NCBI GenBank assembly: GCA_044376575.1
Contig: JBILKR010000037.1
Span: 1-13,489, forward strand
Source: BA4 sp044376575
Lineage (GTDB): Bacteria; Bacteroidota; Bacteroidia; CAIKAF01
DNA: 13,489 bases
Direction of reading: 5' to 3'
Below, one piece after another: positions 1-6,655 of the stretch. The first letter of the stretch is position 1. Each line of letters opens with the position of its first letter. The notes beneath the pieces are model-generated. The model saw only the letters and a list, made by a program, of their open reading frames with translations. It was not told where the DNA came from and ran no database searches. A program made the translations under genes and the position numbers.

Positions 1-341
1 GCAGAAATATTTCCTGAGCCAATGCCACCTAATACTCTTGAAATTATCAACACGAAAAGTCCTGTTGCTTGTGAAAACATCAGCGAAGAAAAAATAGTAA
101 TCACAATACTGATTATAATTACAGGTCTTCTGCCAATTCTGTCGCTGAGGCTTCCCCAGATGGGCGTAAACAGAAATTGCATAAGCGAATAAACAGCGGT
201 AACCACACCTACCATCCAGTTACTGGCACCAATTTCTTTTACGTAATTAGGTAAAATCGGAATGACAATACCAAACCCAAGAAGGTCAACAAAAATGGTA
301 ATGAATAAAACCAGTAAAGCCGAATTTCTATTCAATTTCAT
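1..341 (-). CDS. MFS transporter, N-terminal part (cut by window edge)
   Basis: This is the first 113 residues of a major facilitator superfamily permease; the rest lies beyond the left edge. The protein starts MKLNRNSALLVLFITIF, enters a first membrane helix (about 8-30) with the DLLGFGIVIPILP signature, and has a second helix at about 43-61. Next comes MFS motif A, GSLSDRIGRRPV at 63-74, in the loop between helices 2 and 3. Helices 3 and 4 follow, with the arginine-containing SRVLGGIGSG stretch at 101-110. This pattern resembles the TetA/multidrug proton-antiport branch, so export of a small molecule is likely, but the substrate cannot be read from the N-terminal part. The ATG overlaps the stop of the upstream rlmI by one base (TGATG), so it is very probably translationally coupled as the third gene of the bshB1-rlmI operon. 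Confidence 0.85.
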   Translation of the reverse strand, partial: MKLNRNSALLVLFITIFVDLLGFGIVIPILPNYVKEIGASNWMVGVVTAVYSLMQFLFTPIWGSLSDRIGRRPVIIISIVITIFSSLMFSQATGLFVLIISRVLGGIGSGNIS

Positions 342-1510
342 CACTCAATATGCAGAATCAATCCTTTTAAATATTCAGACTCAGGATGAAAAATTTGAAC
401 GGGGTGATCAGCCGGTTGACCTAATTTTTGCAGTATTCGAACGATCTTTCCTGCATCGATTGCTGCAGACATTACTGTTTGACGAAACATGTGCGTATCA
501 ATTACCTGTGAACAGGAAAAGGTAAATAAAATTCCACCGGGTTTTATTTTTTGTATGGCCAACTGATTGATTCGCTTATATGCCTGAATGGCATTGTGTC
601 TTGAATTTATTGATTTGGCAAATGCCGGAGGATCAAGAATAATTAATTCAAAATCGAGAGGATGCTGCTGTAAAAATGACAAGGCATCACCACAAATCAA
701 GCGATCATGATGTACAGGAATATCATTCAACGCATAATTTTCTTTGAGCTGATCAATGGCCCACTGACTGTAATCAACAGAATGTACAGAAGTAGCTCCT
801 CCTTTTTCTGCATACAATGAAAATCCGCCTGTATAACAAAATGTATTCAATACACTTTTTCCTTTTGCATATTCACCAACAAGTTTTCTGTTTTCCCGCT
901 GATCAATAAAAAATCCTGTTTTCTGACCTTTTTCCCAGTCAGCCAGCATCCGAATCCCATTTTCGGTAACAACAGTATTTGGTGTTGATCCAATGATGTA
1001 TTCAAAACTTTTATCGGATGATTTTTTATCTACCCATTTTTTAATGAGTCCCTGAAAAGCAGATCCGTATATTTCCTGTAAAGTATTGCTAATCGTTTCA
1101 ATAAAATGAGTAATTCCGATATGATGAATTTGCATCACCAGAAAACCATTATAATAATCGATAATCAATCCTGGCAGTCCATCACCCTCACCATGTACCA
1201 GTCGATAACAGTTGGTTTTAGGGTGATCAGTTAATCCAATGTTTTTTCGAACTTCAAATGCCCGATGAATCTTTTTTTGAATGATTTGATGTGTATTATT
1301 GGTCGATGAAAAGTCAAGCATTTTAACTGCTATGGATCCATTATTAAAATAGCCCCAACCCAATGATTTCTTTTCGTGCGAAAAAACTTCAACCAGTTCT
1401 CCGTCTTGATATGCCGGTGATTGTTGCAATGCACCTGAAAATATCCACTGATGATATCTGCGAATGGACTGATCCTTTCCTTTCTTTAAAAATATTGGTT
1501 TCAATTCCAT
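341..1510 (-). CDS. rlmI: Class I rRNA large subunit methyltransferase, RlmI family (23S rRNA m5C1962)
   Basis: This is a SAM-dependent RNA cytosine-5 methyltransferase. The family enzyme RlmI methylates C1962 of 23S rRNA. The 389 residues are close to the E. coli length (396). The N-terminal part (about 1-75) is PUA-like, opening with the HQWIFSGAL element typical of the family. The central part has KTGFFIDQRENR (197-208), then SAM motif I VLNTFCYTGGFSLYA (220-234), the acidic motif around VHSVDYS (242-248), and the LDPPAFAKS motif (292-300). FSCS (331-334) carries Cys333, which fits the catalytic cysteine. The C-terminal QPADHPVQIFHPESEYLKG is characteristic of RlmI. The start is the ATG overlapping the bshB1 stop (TAATG); the end overlaps the next gene (TGATG). 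The family is clear; the exact methylated base is inferred from homology. Confidence 0.92.
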   Translation of the reverse strand: MELKPIFLKKGKDQSIRRYHQWIFSGALQQSPAYQDGELVEVFSHEKKSLGWGYFNNGSIAVKMLDFSSTNNTHQIIQKKIHRAFEVRKNIGLTDHPKTNCYRLVHGEGDGLPGLIIDYYNGFLVMQIHHIGITHFIETISNTLQEIYGSAFQGLIKKWVDKKSSDKSFEYIIGSTPNTVVTENGIRMLADWEKGQKTGFFIDQRENRKLVGEYAKGKSVLNTFCYTGGFSLYAEKGGATSVHSVDYSQWAIDQLKENYALNDIPVHHDRLICGDALSFLQQHPLDFELIILDPPAFAKSINSRHNAIQAYKRINQLAIQKIKPGGILFTFSCSQVIDTHMFRQTVMSAAIDAGKIVRILQKLGQPADHPVQIFHPESEYLKGLILHIE

Positions 1511-2229
1511 TATTGCAATTCAAATAAATTTTTTACACCCATTGGTTTTTCTACTGTAAATCCTTCAGCAAATCTGGCACCAATATATTGTCCATAATAC
1601 GAAGCACGATTGATGATGTTATCCAAAAATTCTGGTTGAGAAATTAAGGTTGACGGCTCTTTACTTCTAGGATCATAAAATTGTGAATGATGTGCTTTGA
1701 TGGCTTCCATTTTTAGAGGCATTGCTTCGCTAATGTCCACCAAAATGTCAGGTTGAATATCATGATATTGAATGTAATGATAAACTGCCCGAGGTCGCCA
1801 GGCTTGTTGATGCGTGCCAGCCCATTGTGTATCTATTTTTGATAATCCTGCATAAAAGCACGACTGGCTAACCAATTTCGAAGCACGACCATGATCAGGA
1901 TGTCGATCAGAAACAGCATTGCAAATCACAATTTCAGGTTTAAAATGACGAATAATTCGAATAAGTTCCCGTTGGTGTTTCTCATCGTTTGTAAAGAATC
2001 CATCAGAAAAACCCATGTTCATACGCATTTCAGCCTGCATAATTATTTTGGCATTTTCTGCTTCCTGCAATCGAATTTCTTTATTACCACGGGTACCCAG
2101 TTCACCATAAGTTAAATCAACCAAACCTACTTTTTTTCCTTGCTGGGCATGTGATATTAAAGTACCGCCACATCCGAGTTCTATGTCATCAGGATGTGCT
2201 CCAAATGCGAGTATATCGAGTTTTACCAC
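1510..2229 (-). CDS. bshB1: Bacillithiol biosynthesis deacetylase BshB1 (GTG start)
   Basis: This is a LmbE/PIG-L-type zinc deacetylase. In bacillithiol synthesis, BshB1 removes the acetyl group from GlcNAc-malate before cysteine is added. The protein from the chosen start has 239 residues, the usual family length. The zinc-binding AHPDDIELGCGGTL lies at 11-24 and the second metal and catalytic motif RHPDHGRAS at 109-117. DLTYGELGTRG at 38-48 and the C-terminal SQFYDPR and YYGQYIGARFAEGF segments are typical of BshB1. I place the start at a GTG giving VVKLDILAFGAHPDD. The reading frame stays open upstream to 2361, but that extension lies antisense to rnpB, has no family similarity and is not used. 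It is the first gene of an operon with rlmI and the MFS gene, and it implies bacillithiol is the low-molecular-weight thiol of this organism. Confidence 0.9.
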   Translation of the reverse strand: MVKLDILAFGAHPDDIELGCGGTLISHAQQGKKVGLVDLTYGELGTRGNKEIRLQEAENAKIIMQAEMRMNMGFSDGFFTNDEKHQRELIRIIRHFKPEIVICNAVSDRHPDHGRASKLVSQSCFYAGLSKIDTQWAGTHQQAWRPRAVYHYIQYHDIQPDILVDISEAMPLKMEAIKAHHSQFYDPRSKEPSTLISQPEFLDNIINRASYYGQYIGARFAEGFTVEKPMGVKNLFELQ

Positions 2230-2284
2230 AAAATTAATTTTGTGTAAAAATGAGGAATTTTCTACACTATGCGTACATATTTCG

Positions 2285-2292
2285 TATTTTTG
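2285..2292 (+). promoter_or_regulatory. Bacteroidota -7 promoter box of rnpB
   Basis: TATTTTTG is an exact match to the Bacteroidota sigma-ABfr -7 consensus TAnnTTTG. It ends four bases before the 5' strand of the RNase P RNA P1 helix, the right distance for transcription to begin at the mature 5' end. No clear TTG element is seen around -33; the nearest T-rich stretch is at 2257-2262. The box lies in the 67-base gap between the divergent bshB1 and rnpB. Confidence 0.65.
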
Positions 2293-2296
2293 AACG

Positions 2297-2645
2297 AAGG
2301 CAAGTCGACTGGTCGCTATGAAATTCATGGAGGAAAGTCCGGGCAGCGTAGGGCAGCACACTTCCTAACGGGAAGCCGTTCGCAAGAATGAGGGAAAGTG
2401 CCACAGAAACTAAACCGCCTCTTTGAGGTAAGGGTGAAAACGGGAGGTAAGAGCTCCCGGTATGTTTTGGTAACATGATGTACGGGTAAACCCTGTGTGC
2501 TGAAAGACCAAATAAACCCCGATTTTTTGTCGGCCCGACAAAAGCTCTCGGGCTATCGGGGAGGGTAGGTTGATTCATCTTGTTGGCAACAACAAGAGCA
2601 GATAAATGACCGGATAAAACAGAACCCGGCTTACGGGCTTGCCTT
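2297..2645 (+). ncRNA. rnpB: RNase P RNA, bacterial class A
   Basis: This is the catalytic RNA of ribonuclease P, which cleaves the 5' leader from tRNA precursors together with the protein RnpA. The conserved blocks appear in order. GGAGGAAAGTCCGGGC is at 2329-2344. The core AGGGAAAGTGCCACAGAAA follows at about 2391-2409. Then come a GGTAAGGGTGAAAA block with its following hairpin, and a GGTAAACCC block near 2485. The GGGTAGG of L15, expected to pair with tRNA CCA, is at 2563-2569. The AGATAAATGACC...ACAGAACCCGGCTTACGG block is at about 2600-2635. The outermost helix P1 pairs AAGGCAAG (2297-2304) with CTTGCCTT (2638-2645), which fixes both ends. Length is about 349 nt. The P16/P17 region (2517-2561) is elongated by extra palindromic sequence. 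Ends are predicted from pairing, to within a few bases. Confidence 0.96.
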
Positions 2646-2650
2646 TTTTT
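2627..2650 (+). terminator. 3' end of rnpB with T tract
   Basis: The RNase P RNA ends in the short CCCGGCTTACGGG element and the 3' strand of P1, followed directly by seven T residues at 2644-2650. A stable RNA structure before a T run is what an intrinsic terminator needs, and rnpB transcription probably stops here, 33 bases before the next gene. Whether some transcripts read through into the Gly-rich gene cannot be told from sequence. Confidence 0.5.
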
Positions 2651-2652
2651 AT

Positions 2653-2660
2653 TAATTTCA
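2653..2660 (+). promoter_or_regulatory. Possible -7 box of the Gly-rich protein gene
   Basis: TAATTTCA agrees with TAnnTTTG at TA and the first two Ts of the second half, and lies 22 bases before the ATG at 2683. TAGTTTTT at 2672-2679 is another near match but is so close to the ATG that the transcript would be leaderless. The call rests on weak matches in AT-rich DNA. Confidence 0.25.
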
Positions 2661-2682
2661 CTTAAGGTTTTTAGTTTTTACT

Positions 2683-4275
2683 ATGAAAAAATTATCATTT
2701 ATTCTGTTTGCATTTTGTTTATCAATTACACTCAATGCACAAGTTAAAATTGGATCCAATCCGAATACCATTAACAGCAATGCTATATTTGAATTGGAAA
2801 GTAATGACAAGGGATTTTTACCACCACGGTTAACAACCATACAGCGTAATCAGATTCTATCTCCATCCGCTGGTTTGGTAATATATAACACCACAACCAA
2901 TTGTTTGAATTATTACAATGGTTCAACATGGAATGAAGTATGTGGAAATTGTACACCCGGTATTCCTGCATCGCCAGGAAGTATTTCAGGTTCGGCCAAT
3001 CAGTGTGCCAATGCGAATGGTCTTACATACAGCATTAATTCAGTTGCCAATGCATCAACATACAACTGGACAGTTCCTGCTGGATGGACAATAGTTTCTG
3101 GGCAAGGTACTACATCAATCACGGTTACAGCAGGTGCCGCAGGACAGAATGGAACAATTACCGTTAATGCTCAAAATGCATGCGGAACAAGTGCAAATAA
3201 CTCTTTAAATGTAACAGTAACAGGATTACCAACTAACCCTGTTGCTGCAACACATACAGCAACAGGAACACAAATAGTCTGGAACTGGAATGTTGTTGCC
3301 GGAGCAACCGGATACAAATACAATACGGTAAATAATTTTGCTACAGCAACTTCCACTGTTAATACTTCATTTACGCAAACCGGACTAACATGTAATACAA
3401 ATTATACTTTGTATGTATGGGCTGAAAATTCATGTGGTAGCTCAACTGTATCAACATTTACACAAACCTCAGGAGCATGTTATACTCCGGGATCACAAAA
3501 TTATACCACGCCGGGTGCATATACGTTTACCGTTCCGGCAGGTGTTACATCCATTCAGATTGAATGCTGGGGAGCAAAAGGACAAAGTGCATCCAGTGGA
3601 AATGGTGGTTATTCAAAAGGAACGTATGCAACCACACCCGGTACAACGCTATATATTTATGTTGGTGGCAGAAACGGATATAATGGAGGAGGTACAGGAG
3701 CATCAGGTTATAATGGCGGTGGCGGTTCAGATGTGAGGGTTGTAGGTACTTCTTATTCAGACAGAATTATTGTTGCCGGCGGTGGCGGTGGTGGATATGG
3801 AGGTAATTATGGATCAGGTGGTGCCGGTGGTGGTGGCAGCAGTTGTAGTAACGGAGCCGGTGGAGGCGGAGGAATTGATTGTGGTGGTCCGTGTGCCCCA
3901 TATACAAGTATGGGCGGAGCCGGTACATGTACAACAGGAGGTGCCAGTGGATATTCTTATGGAGGTTTTACCGGTGGAGCCGGTGGAGGTGGATTAACGA
4001 GTGGTGGTACGGGTGCAAATAATGGAGGATATGGAACAAGTGGTGGAACTGGAACATTAGGTATAGGTGGAAACACTGGTACTAATGGTTCTTGTGGTAC
4101 ACAGACAGGTGGTGGTGGTGGTGGCGGATATTATGGCGGCGGTGGAAGTGCTCAGGGGCAATGTTATTCCGGAGGTGCAGGTGGAGGATCTTCATGGGCT
4201 GCAGGGTTCTTAACAAACCTAACTTTTACTGGAGGTATAAACACAACGGATGGAAAAGTTACCCTTACCTGGTAA
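2683..4275 (+). CDS. Exported protein with PKD-like, FN3 and ALK-type Gly-rich domains
   Basis: This is a 530-residue exported protein of unknown role. It starts with a clear Sec signal peptide (MKKLSFILFAFCLSITLNAQ). Residues about 24-87 contain the KGFLPPRLTTIQRNQI and GLVIYNTTTNCLNYYNGSTW signature, a module common at the N-terminus of large Bacteroidota surface proteins. About 98-180 looks like a PKD-like beta-sandwich and about 184-263 like a fibronectin type III domain, each with paired cysteines. About 270-530 matches the glycine-rich domain family known from ALK/LTK receptors: YTTPGAYTFTVPAGVTSIQI, then IYVGGRNG, GGGGSDVRV, long glycine tracts, and GKVTLTW at the very end. That domain appears complete. 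I see no C-terminal type IX sorting domain. A surface or extracellular adhesive role is plausible but unproven. Its 3' end overlaps the convergent Nudix gene by 11 bases. Confidence 0.88.
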   Translation: MKKLSFILFAFCLSITLNAQVKIGSNPNTINSNAIFELESNDKGFLPPRLTTIQRNQILSPSAGLVIYNTTTNCLNYYNGSTWNEVCGNCTPGIPASPGSISGSANQCANANGLTYSINSVANASTYNWTVPAGWTIVSGQGTTSITVTAGAAGQNGTITVNAQNACGTSANNSLNVTVTGLPTNPVAATHTATGTQIVWNWNVVAGATGYKYNTVNNFATATSTVNTSFTQTGLTCNTNYTLYVWAENSCGSSTVSTFTQTSGACYTPGSQNYTTPGAYTFTVPAGVTSIQIECWGAKGQSASSGNGGYSKGTYATTPGTTLYIYVGGRNGYNGGGTGASGYNGGGGSDVRVVGTSYSDRIIVAGGGGGGYGGNYGSGGAGGGGSSCSNGAGGGGGIDCGGPCAPYTSMGGAGTCTTGGASGYSYGGFTGGAGGGGLTSGGTGANNGGYGTSGGTGTLGIGGNTGTNGSCGTQTGGGGGGGYYGGGGSAQGQCYSGGAGGGSSWAAGFLTNLTFTGGINTTDGKVTLTW

Positions 4276-4747
4276 TTAACTTCTCTCTTATTTCTATTAA
4301 TAAAGGAAATAATACAGGATGTATTTTTTCTTTTGCTTCTTCAATATTCATGTATTGAACCTGATCTATTTCAGGAAAAGTCACCATCATTCCTGATTGG
4401 GGAGGCCATTCCAACTCAAATGTATTGCTATTAAAATTCCAATCTTTTCTGAATGTGTATTCAACAGCCCAGGCATGAACCACTTTCCCTTTATTGTATT
4501 TTACTGGTGTCAATGAATGCATGGATATGTTCTCGGGCAATGCAATTCCGGTTTCTTCTTTTAATTCACGTATGGCAGTATGTTCCAGCGATTCTCCTTC
4601 TTCCGGTGCTCCTTTGGGTATAGTCCACACACCATGTTGCTTGTTTTGATAAAATGGTCCACCGGGATGACAAAGTAAAAACTTTGGTTCATCCTGCTCT
4701 ACATGATAAAGAATAATTCCGGCAGCTATTTTACTATTCTTTTTCAA
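4265..4747 (-). CDS. Nudix hydrolase (TTG start)
   Basis: This is a 160-residue single-domain Nudix hydrolase. Such enzymes cleave nucleoside diphosphates linked to another group. The Nudix box fits GX5EX7REUXEEXGU exactly at 46-68 (GAPEEGE, then RELKEETGI), with the metal-binding glutamates in REXXEE. The N-terminal part LLCHPGGPFYQNKQHGVWTIPKG resembles a subgroup of small Nudix proteins of unsettled substrate, so I do not name one. The start is TTG overlapping the TGA of the aminopeptidase gene (TTGA). An in-frame stop lies nine codons upstream, no ATG lies between, and the first internal Met comes after the Nudix box. It is translated as the second gene of the aminopeptidase operon, and its 3' end overlaps the converging Gly-rich gene. 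Confidence 0.9.
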   Translation of the reverse strand: MKKNSKIAAGIILYHVEQDEPKFLLCHPGGPFYQNKQHGVWTIPKGAPEEGESLEHTAIRELKEETGIALPENISMHSLTPVKYNKGKVVHAWAVEYTFRKDWNFNSNTFELEWPPQSGMMVTFPEIDQVQYMNIEEAKEKIHPVLFPLLIEIREKLITR

Positions 4748-6633
4748 TTTGATTTTCCTAAAACAATTTCATCCAACGAACTCATACTTACACTATGATA
4801 AGTATTTCTGTATTTTGCATACATCTCTTTTGCCATAAGTTTTGAATGTGGATACTTCAGCATCGTTTTATATAACGGTAACAAAAATTTTCTTCGACCC
4901 ACTGAACCTAAAAAATTATTCAGTACAGGATATGCCTTTTCGTATTGATGAATGATGGAAGCTTCCAGCCACAAAGCCAATATTTCTGAATTTCCTGTAG
5001 AAGTTAAATTAAATTGCCGATCCAGAATTTTCATTTGAGCAACGGTAACCTCTGCTTTTATTTTTCTTAAAAAATATTGCCATTCATGCGATGTCCATTT
5101 TTTTACTTCTTCATTTTTTATTTCACCACTTGTAACAAATTTAGTTGCCAAGGAATCACAATATCTGAAACGGGGGGATACAGGTTCAGCATAAGACTGA
5201 GGTAAACCCGGTTCATAGATCCATTCATTCAGTTGTATTTTATGATTCTGAGCACTTCCTTTATCAAACAAATGCTGGTATACTTCATCAATAAACATTT
5301 CTGTTGTGAGCGATTGAAAAGCATGTGATTTGAAATAATTTTTCAAAAATGCATCCCATCGTTTGCGCCCAACAATATTTTCGAGTGTAACCAATAGTGC
5401 ATATCCTTTTTCATAAGCAATATCATTCATTCCATCATCAGGATTTCTATTGCCTAGTTCTAATTTTAATCGTGTATCTTTTTCATTGCCACTACTGATC
5501 ATATCTTCCATGGTTAGCTTTAAATCACCATATCCCAGTACATTCAACATGTCAGCATAATCTTTTCCGTACATTTCTTCCATTATTCTTCGCTCCAGGT
5601 AAACCGTAAAACCTTCATTCAGCCAGAAGTCATTCCAGGTAGCATTGGTCGTTAAATTTCCACTCCAACTATGGGCCAGTTCATGTGCAATCAGTGATGT
5701 TAATGAGCGATCTCCGGCAATAATGGTAGGCGTTGCAAAGGTTAACATCGGATTTTCCATTCCCCCAAAAGGGAAACTGGGTGGCAATACTAATACATCG
5801 TACCTTTCCCATGCATACGGACCAAATATTTTTTCGGTTTTTTCAAGCATCATTTCCATTTCAGCAAGCTCATATGATACGCGTTTCATCATTCCCGGTT
5901 CAGCATATACACCTGTTCTTTTTCCGATAGATTGAAAGTTGATGACGCCGGCACTCAATGCCATCAGATAGGAAGGAATAGGGTAGGGCTGTTCAAATTG
6001 ATAAGATCCTTCATTGTTAATTGATGTAGGATTACGCGCACTCATTAAAGCCATATAACCATTAGGCACTTTTACTTTTGCATTGTATGTAAACCGAATT
6101 CCCGGACTGTCTTGTATTGGGATCCATGTTCTAGCCAATATGGCCTGACTTTGAGTAAATAAAAACGGGAATTTTTTATCGTGGGTTTGTTCCGGAGTCA
6201 GCCATTGCAGGCCGGATGAAGAATCAGTAGTTTCATAATATATCTGAACAGTACGGGTATGTGGTTGTATCGGAATAATTAATGCATCACCTAAAAAAGG
6301 TTCACCTTTTCGAATGGTAAATTTGGTTTTATCAGATAAGGAATCAAGCGTTACACGCAAAATATTAAGGTGTTGAATATCAAAAATAATTTGTTTGGCC
6401 GAATCAGAATTTTTAATGTTCCAGCTGGCCAACCCTTTAATAGTTTTACTCTCAAAATCTAACTGAATATCGAGTTGTAAGTGTTGCTGCACTGACTCAA
6501 ATGGATTGGAATAACTGTGCGGATCGTTTATTCTTACTTCACCATTTTTATTTTCTACTTTTGTTGCATTGGGTTGGCAAGCTATCAACAATAATGTAAC
6601 AAACAACCAACCCAGGTTTTTAATTTTTTTCAT
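4744..6633 (-). CDS. M1 family zinc aminopeptidase lipoprotein, LTA4H-like
   Basis: This is a 629-residue gluzincin aminopeptidase that removes N-terminal residues from peptides. The N-terminus is a lipoprotein signal, with membrane stretch LGWLFVTLLLIAC and lipobox LIAC (Cys19), so the mature enzyme is probably membrane-anchored and faces the periplasm or surface. About 45-235 is the N-terminal beta domain, including ARTWIPIQDSPGIRFTY. The substrate-binding GGMENP is at 290-295. Zinc is held by HELAH (His317, His321; catalytic Glu318) and Glu340, the HEXXH-X18-E pattern. Tyr407 in AYEKGYALL matches the catalytic Tyr383 of human leukotriene A4 hydrolase. The C-terminal alpha domain has WIYEPGLP (471-478) and GRRKFLLPLYK (579-589), both typical of the LTA4H subgroup. 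The family is certain; leukotriene chemistry is not implied. It forms a unit with the Nudix gene. Confidence 0.94.
   Translation of the reverse strand: MKKIKNLGWLFVTLLLIACQPNATKVENKNGEVRINDPHSYSNPFESVQQHLQLDIQLDFESKTIKGLASWNIKNSDSAKQIIFDIQHLNILRVTLDSLSDKTKFTIRKGEPFLGDALIIPIQPHTRTVQIYYETTDSSSGLQWLTPEQTHDKKFPFLFTQSQAILARTWIPIQDSPGIRFTYNAKVKVPNGYMALMSARNPTSINNEGSYQFEQPYPIPSYLMALSAGVINFQSIGKRTGVYAEPGMMKRVSYELAEMEMMLEKTEKIFGPYAWERYDVLVLPPSFPFGGMENPMLTFATPTIIAGDRSLTSLIAHELAHSWSGNLTTNATWNDFWLNEGFTVYLERRIMEEMYGKDYADMLNVLGYGDLKLTMEDMISSGNEKDTRLKLELGNRNPDDGMNDIAYEKGYALLVTLENIVGRKRWDAFLKNYFKSHAFQSLTTEMFIDEVYQHLFDKGSAQNHKIQLNEWIYEPGLPQSYAEPVSPRFRYCDSLATKFVTSGEIKNEEVKKWTSHEWQYFLRKIKAEVTVAQMKILDRQFNLTSTGNSEILALWLEASIIHQYEKAYPVLNNFLGSVGRRKFLLPLYKTMLKYPHSKLMAKEMYAKYRNTYHSVSMSSLDEIVLGKSN
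6621..6628 (+). promoter_or_regulatory. Possible -7 box of the EamA gene
   Basis: TAATTTTT matches TAnnTTTG at all positions but the last. It would start transcription around 6633, leaving a leader of about 23 bases before TTG 6656. It lies inside the first codons of the divergent aminopeptidase gene, which is AT-rich (Lys codons), so the match may be chance. Confidence 0.25.
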
Positions 6634-6655
6634 GCTACAAAATAATTCATTTTGA

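Noticed and set aside
2230..2361. Upstream extension of the BshB1 reading frame by 44 codons, with two possible ATG starts
   Set aside because: It lies antisense to the 5' part of RNase P RNA, has no family similarity, and the conserved protein starts right after the GTG at 2229.
2267..2578. 103-codon open frame on the minus strand
   Set aside because: It is antisense to the well-supported rnpB gene and its peptide looks like translated structured RNA.
3600..4200. Repeated GGTGG-type units, considered as a tandem repeat or CRISPR-like array
   Set aside because: The repetition follows glycine codons in one intact reading frame, with no regular repeat-spacer length.
3413..4358. Three long plus-strand open frames within and past the Gly-rich gene
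   Set aside because: They are alternative frames of GGN-rich low-complexity DNA, giving Val/Glu-rich or Trp/Arg-rich peptides with no domain features.
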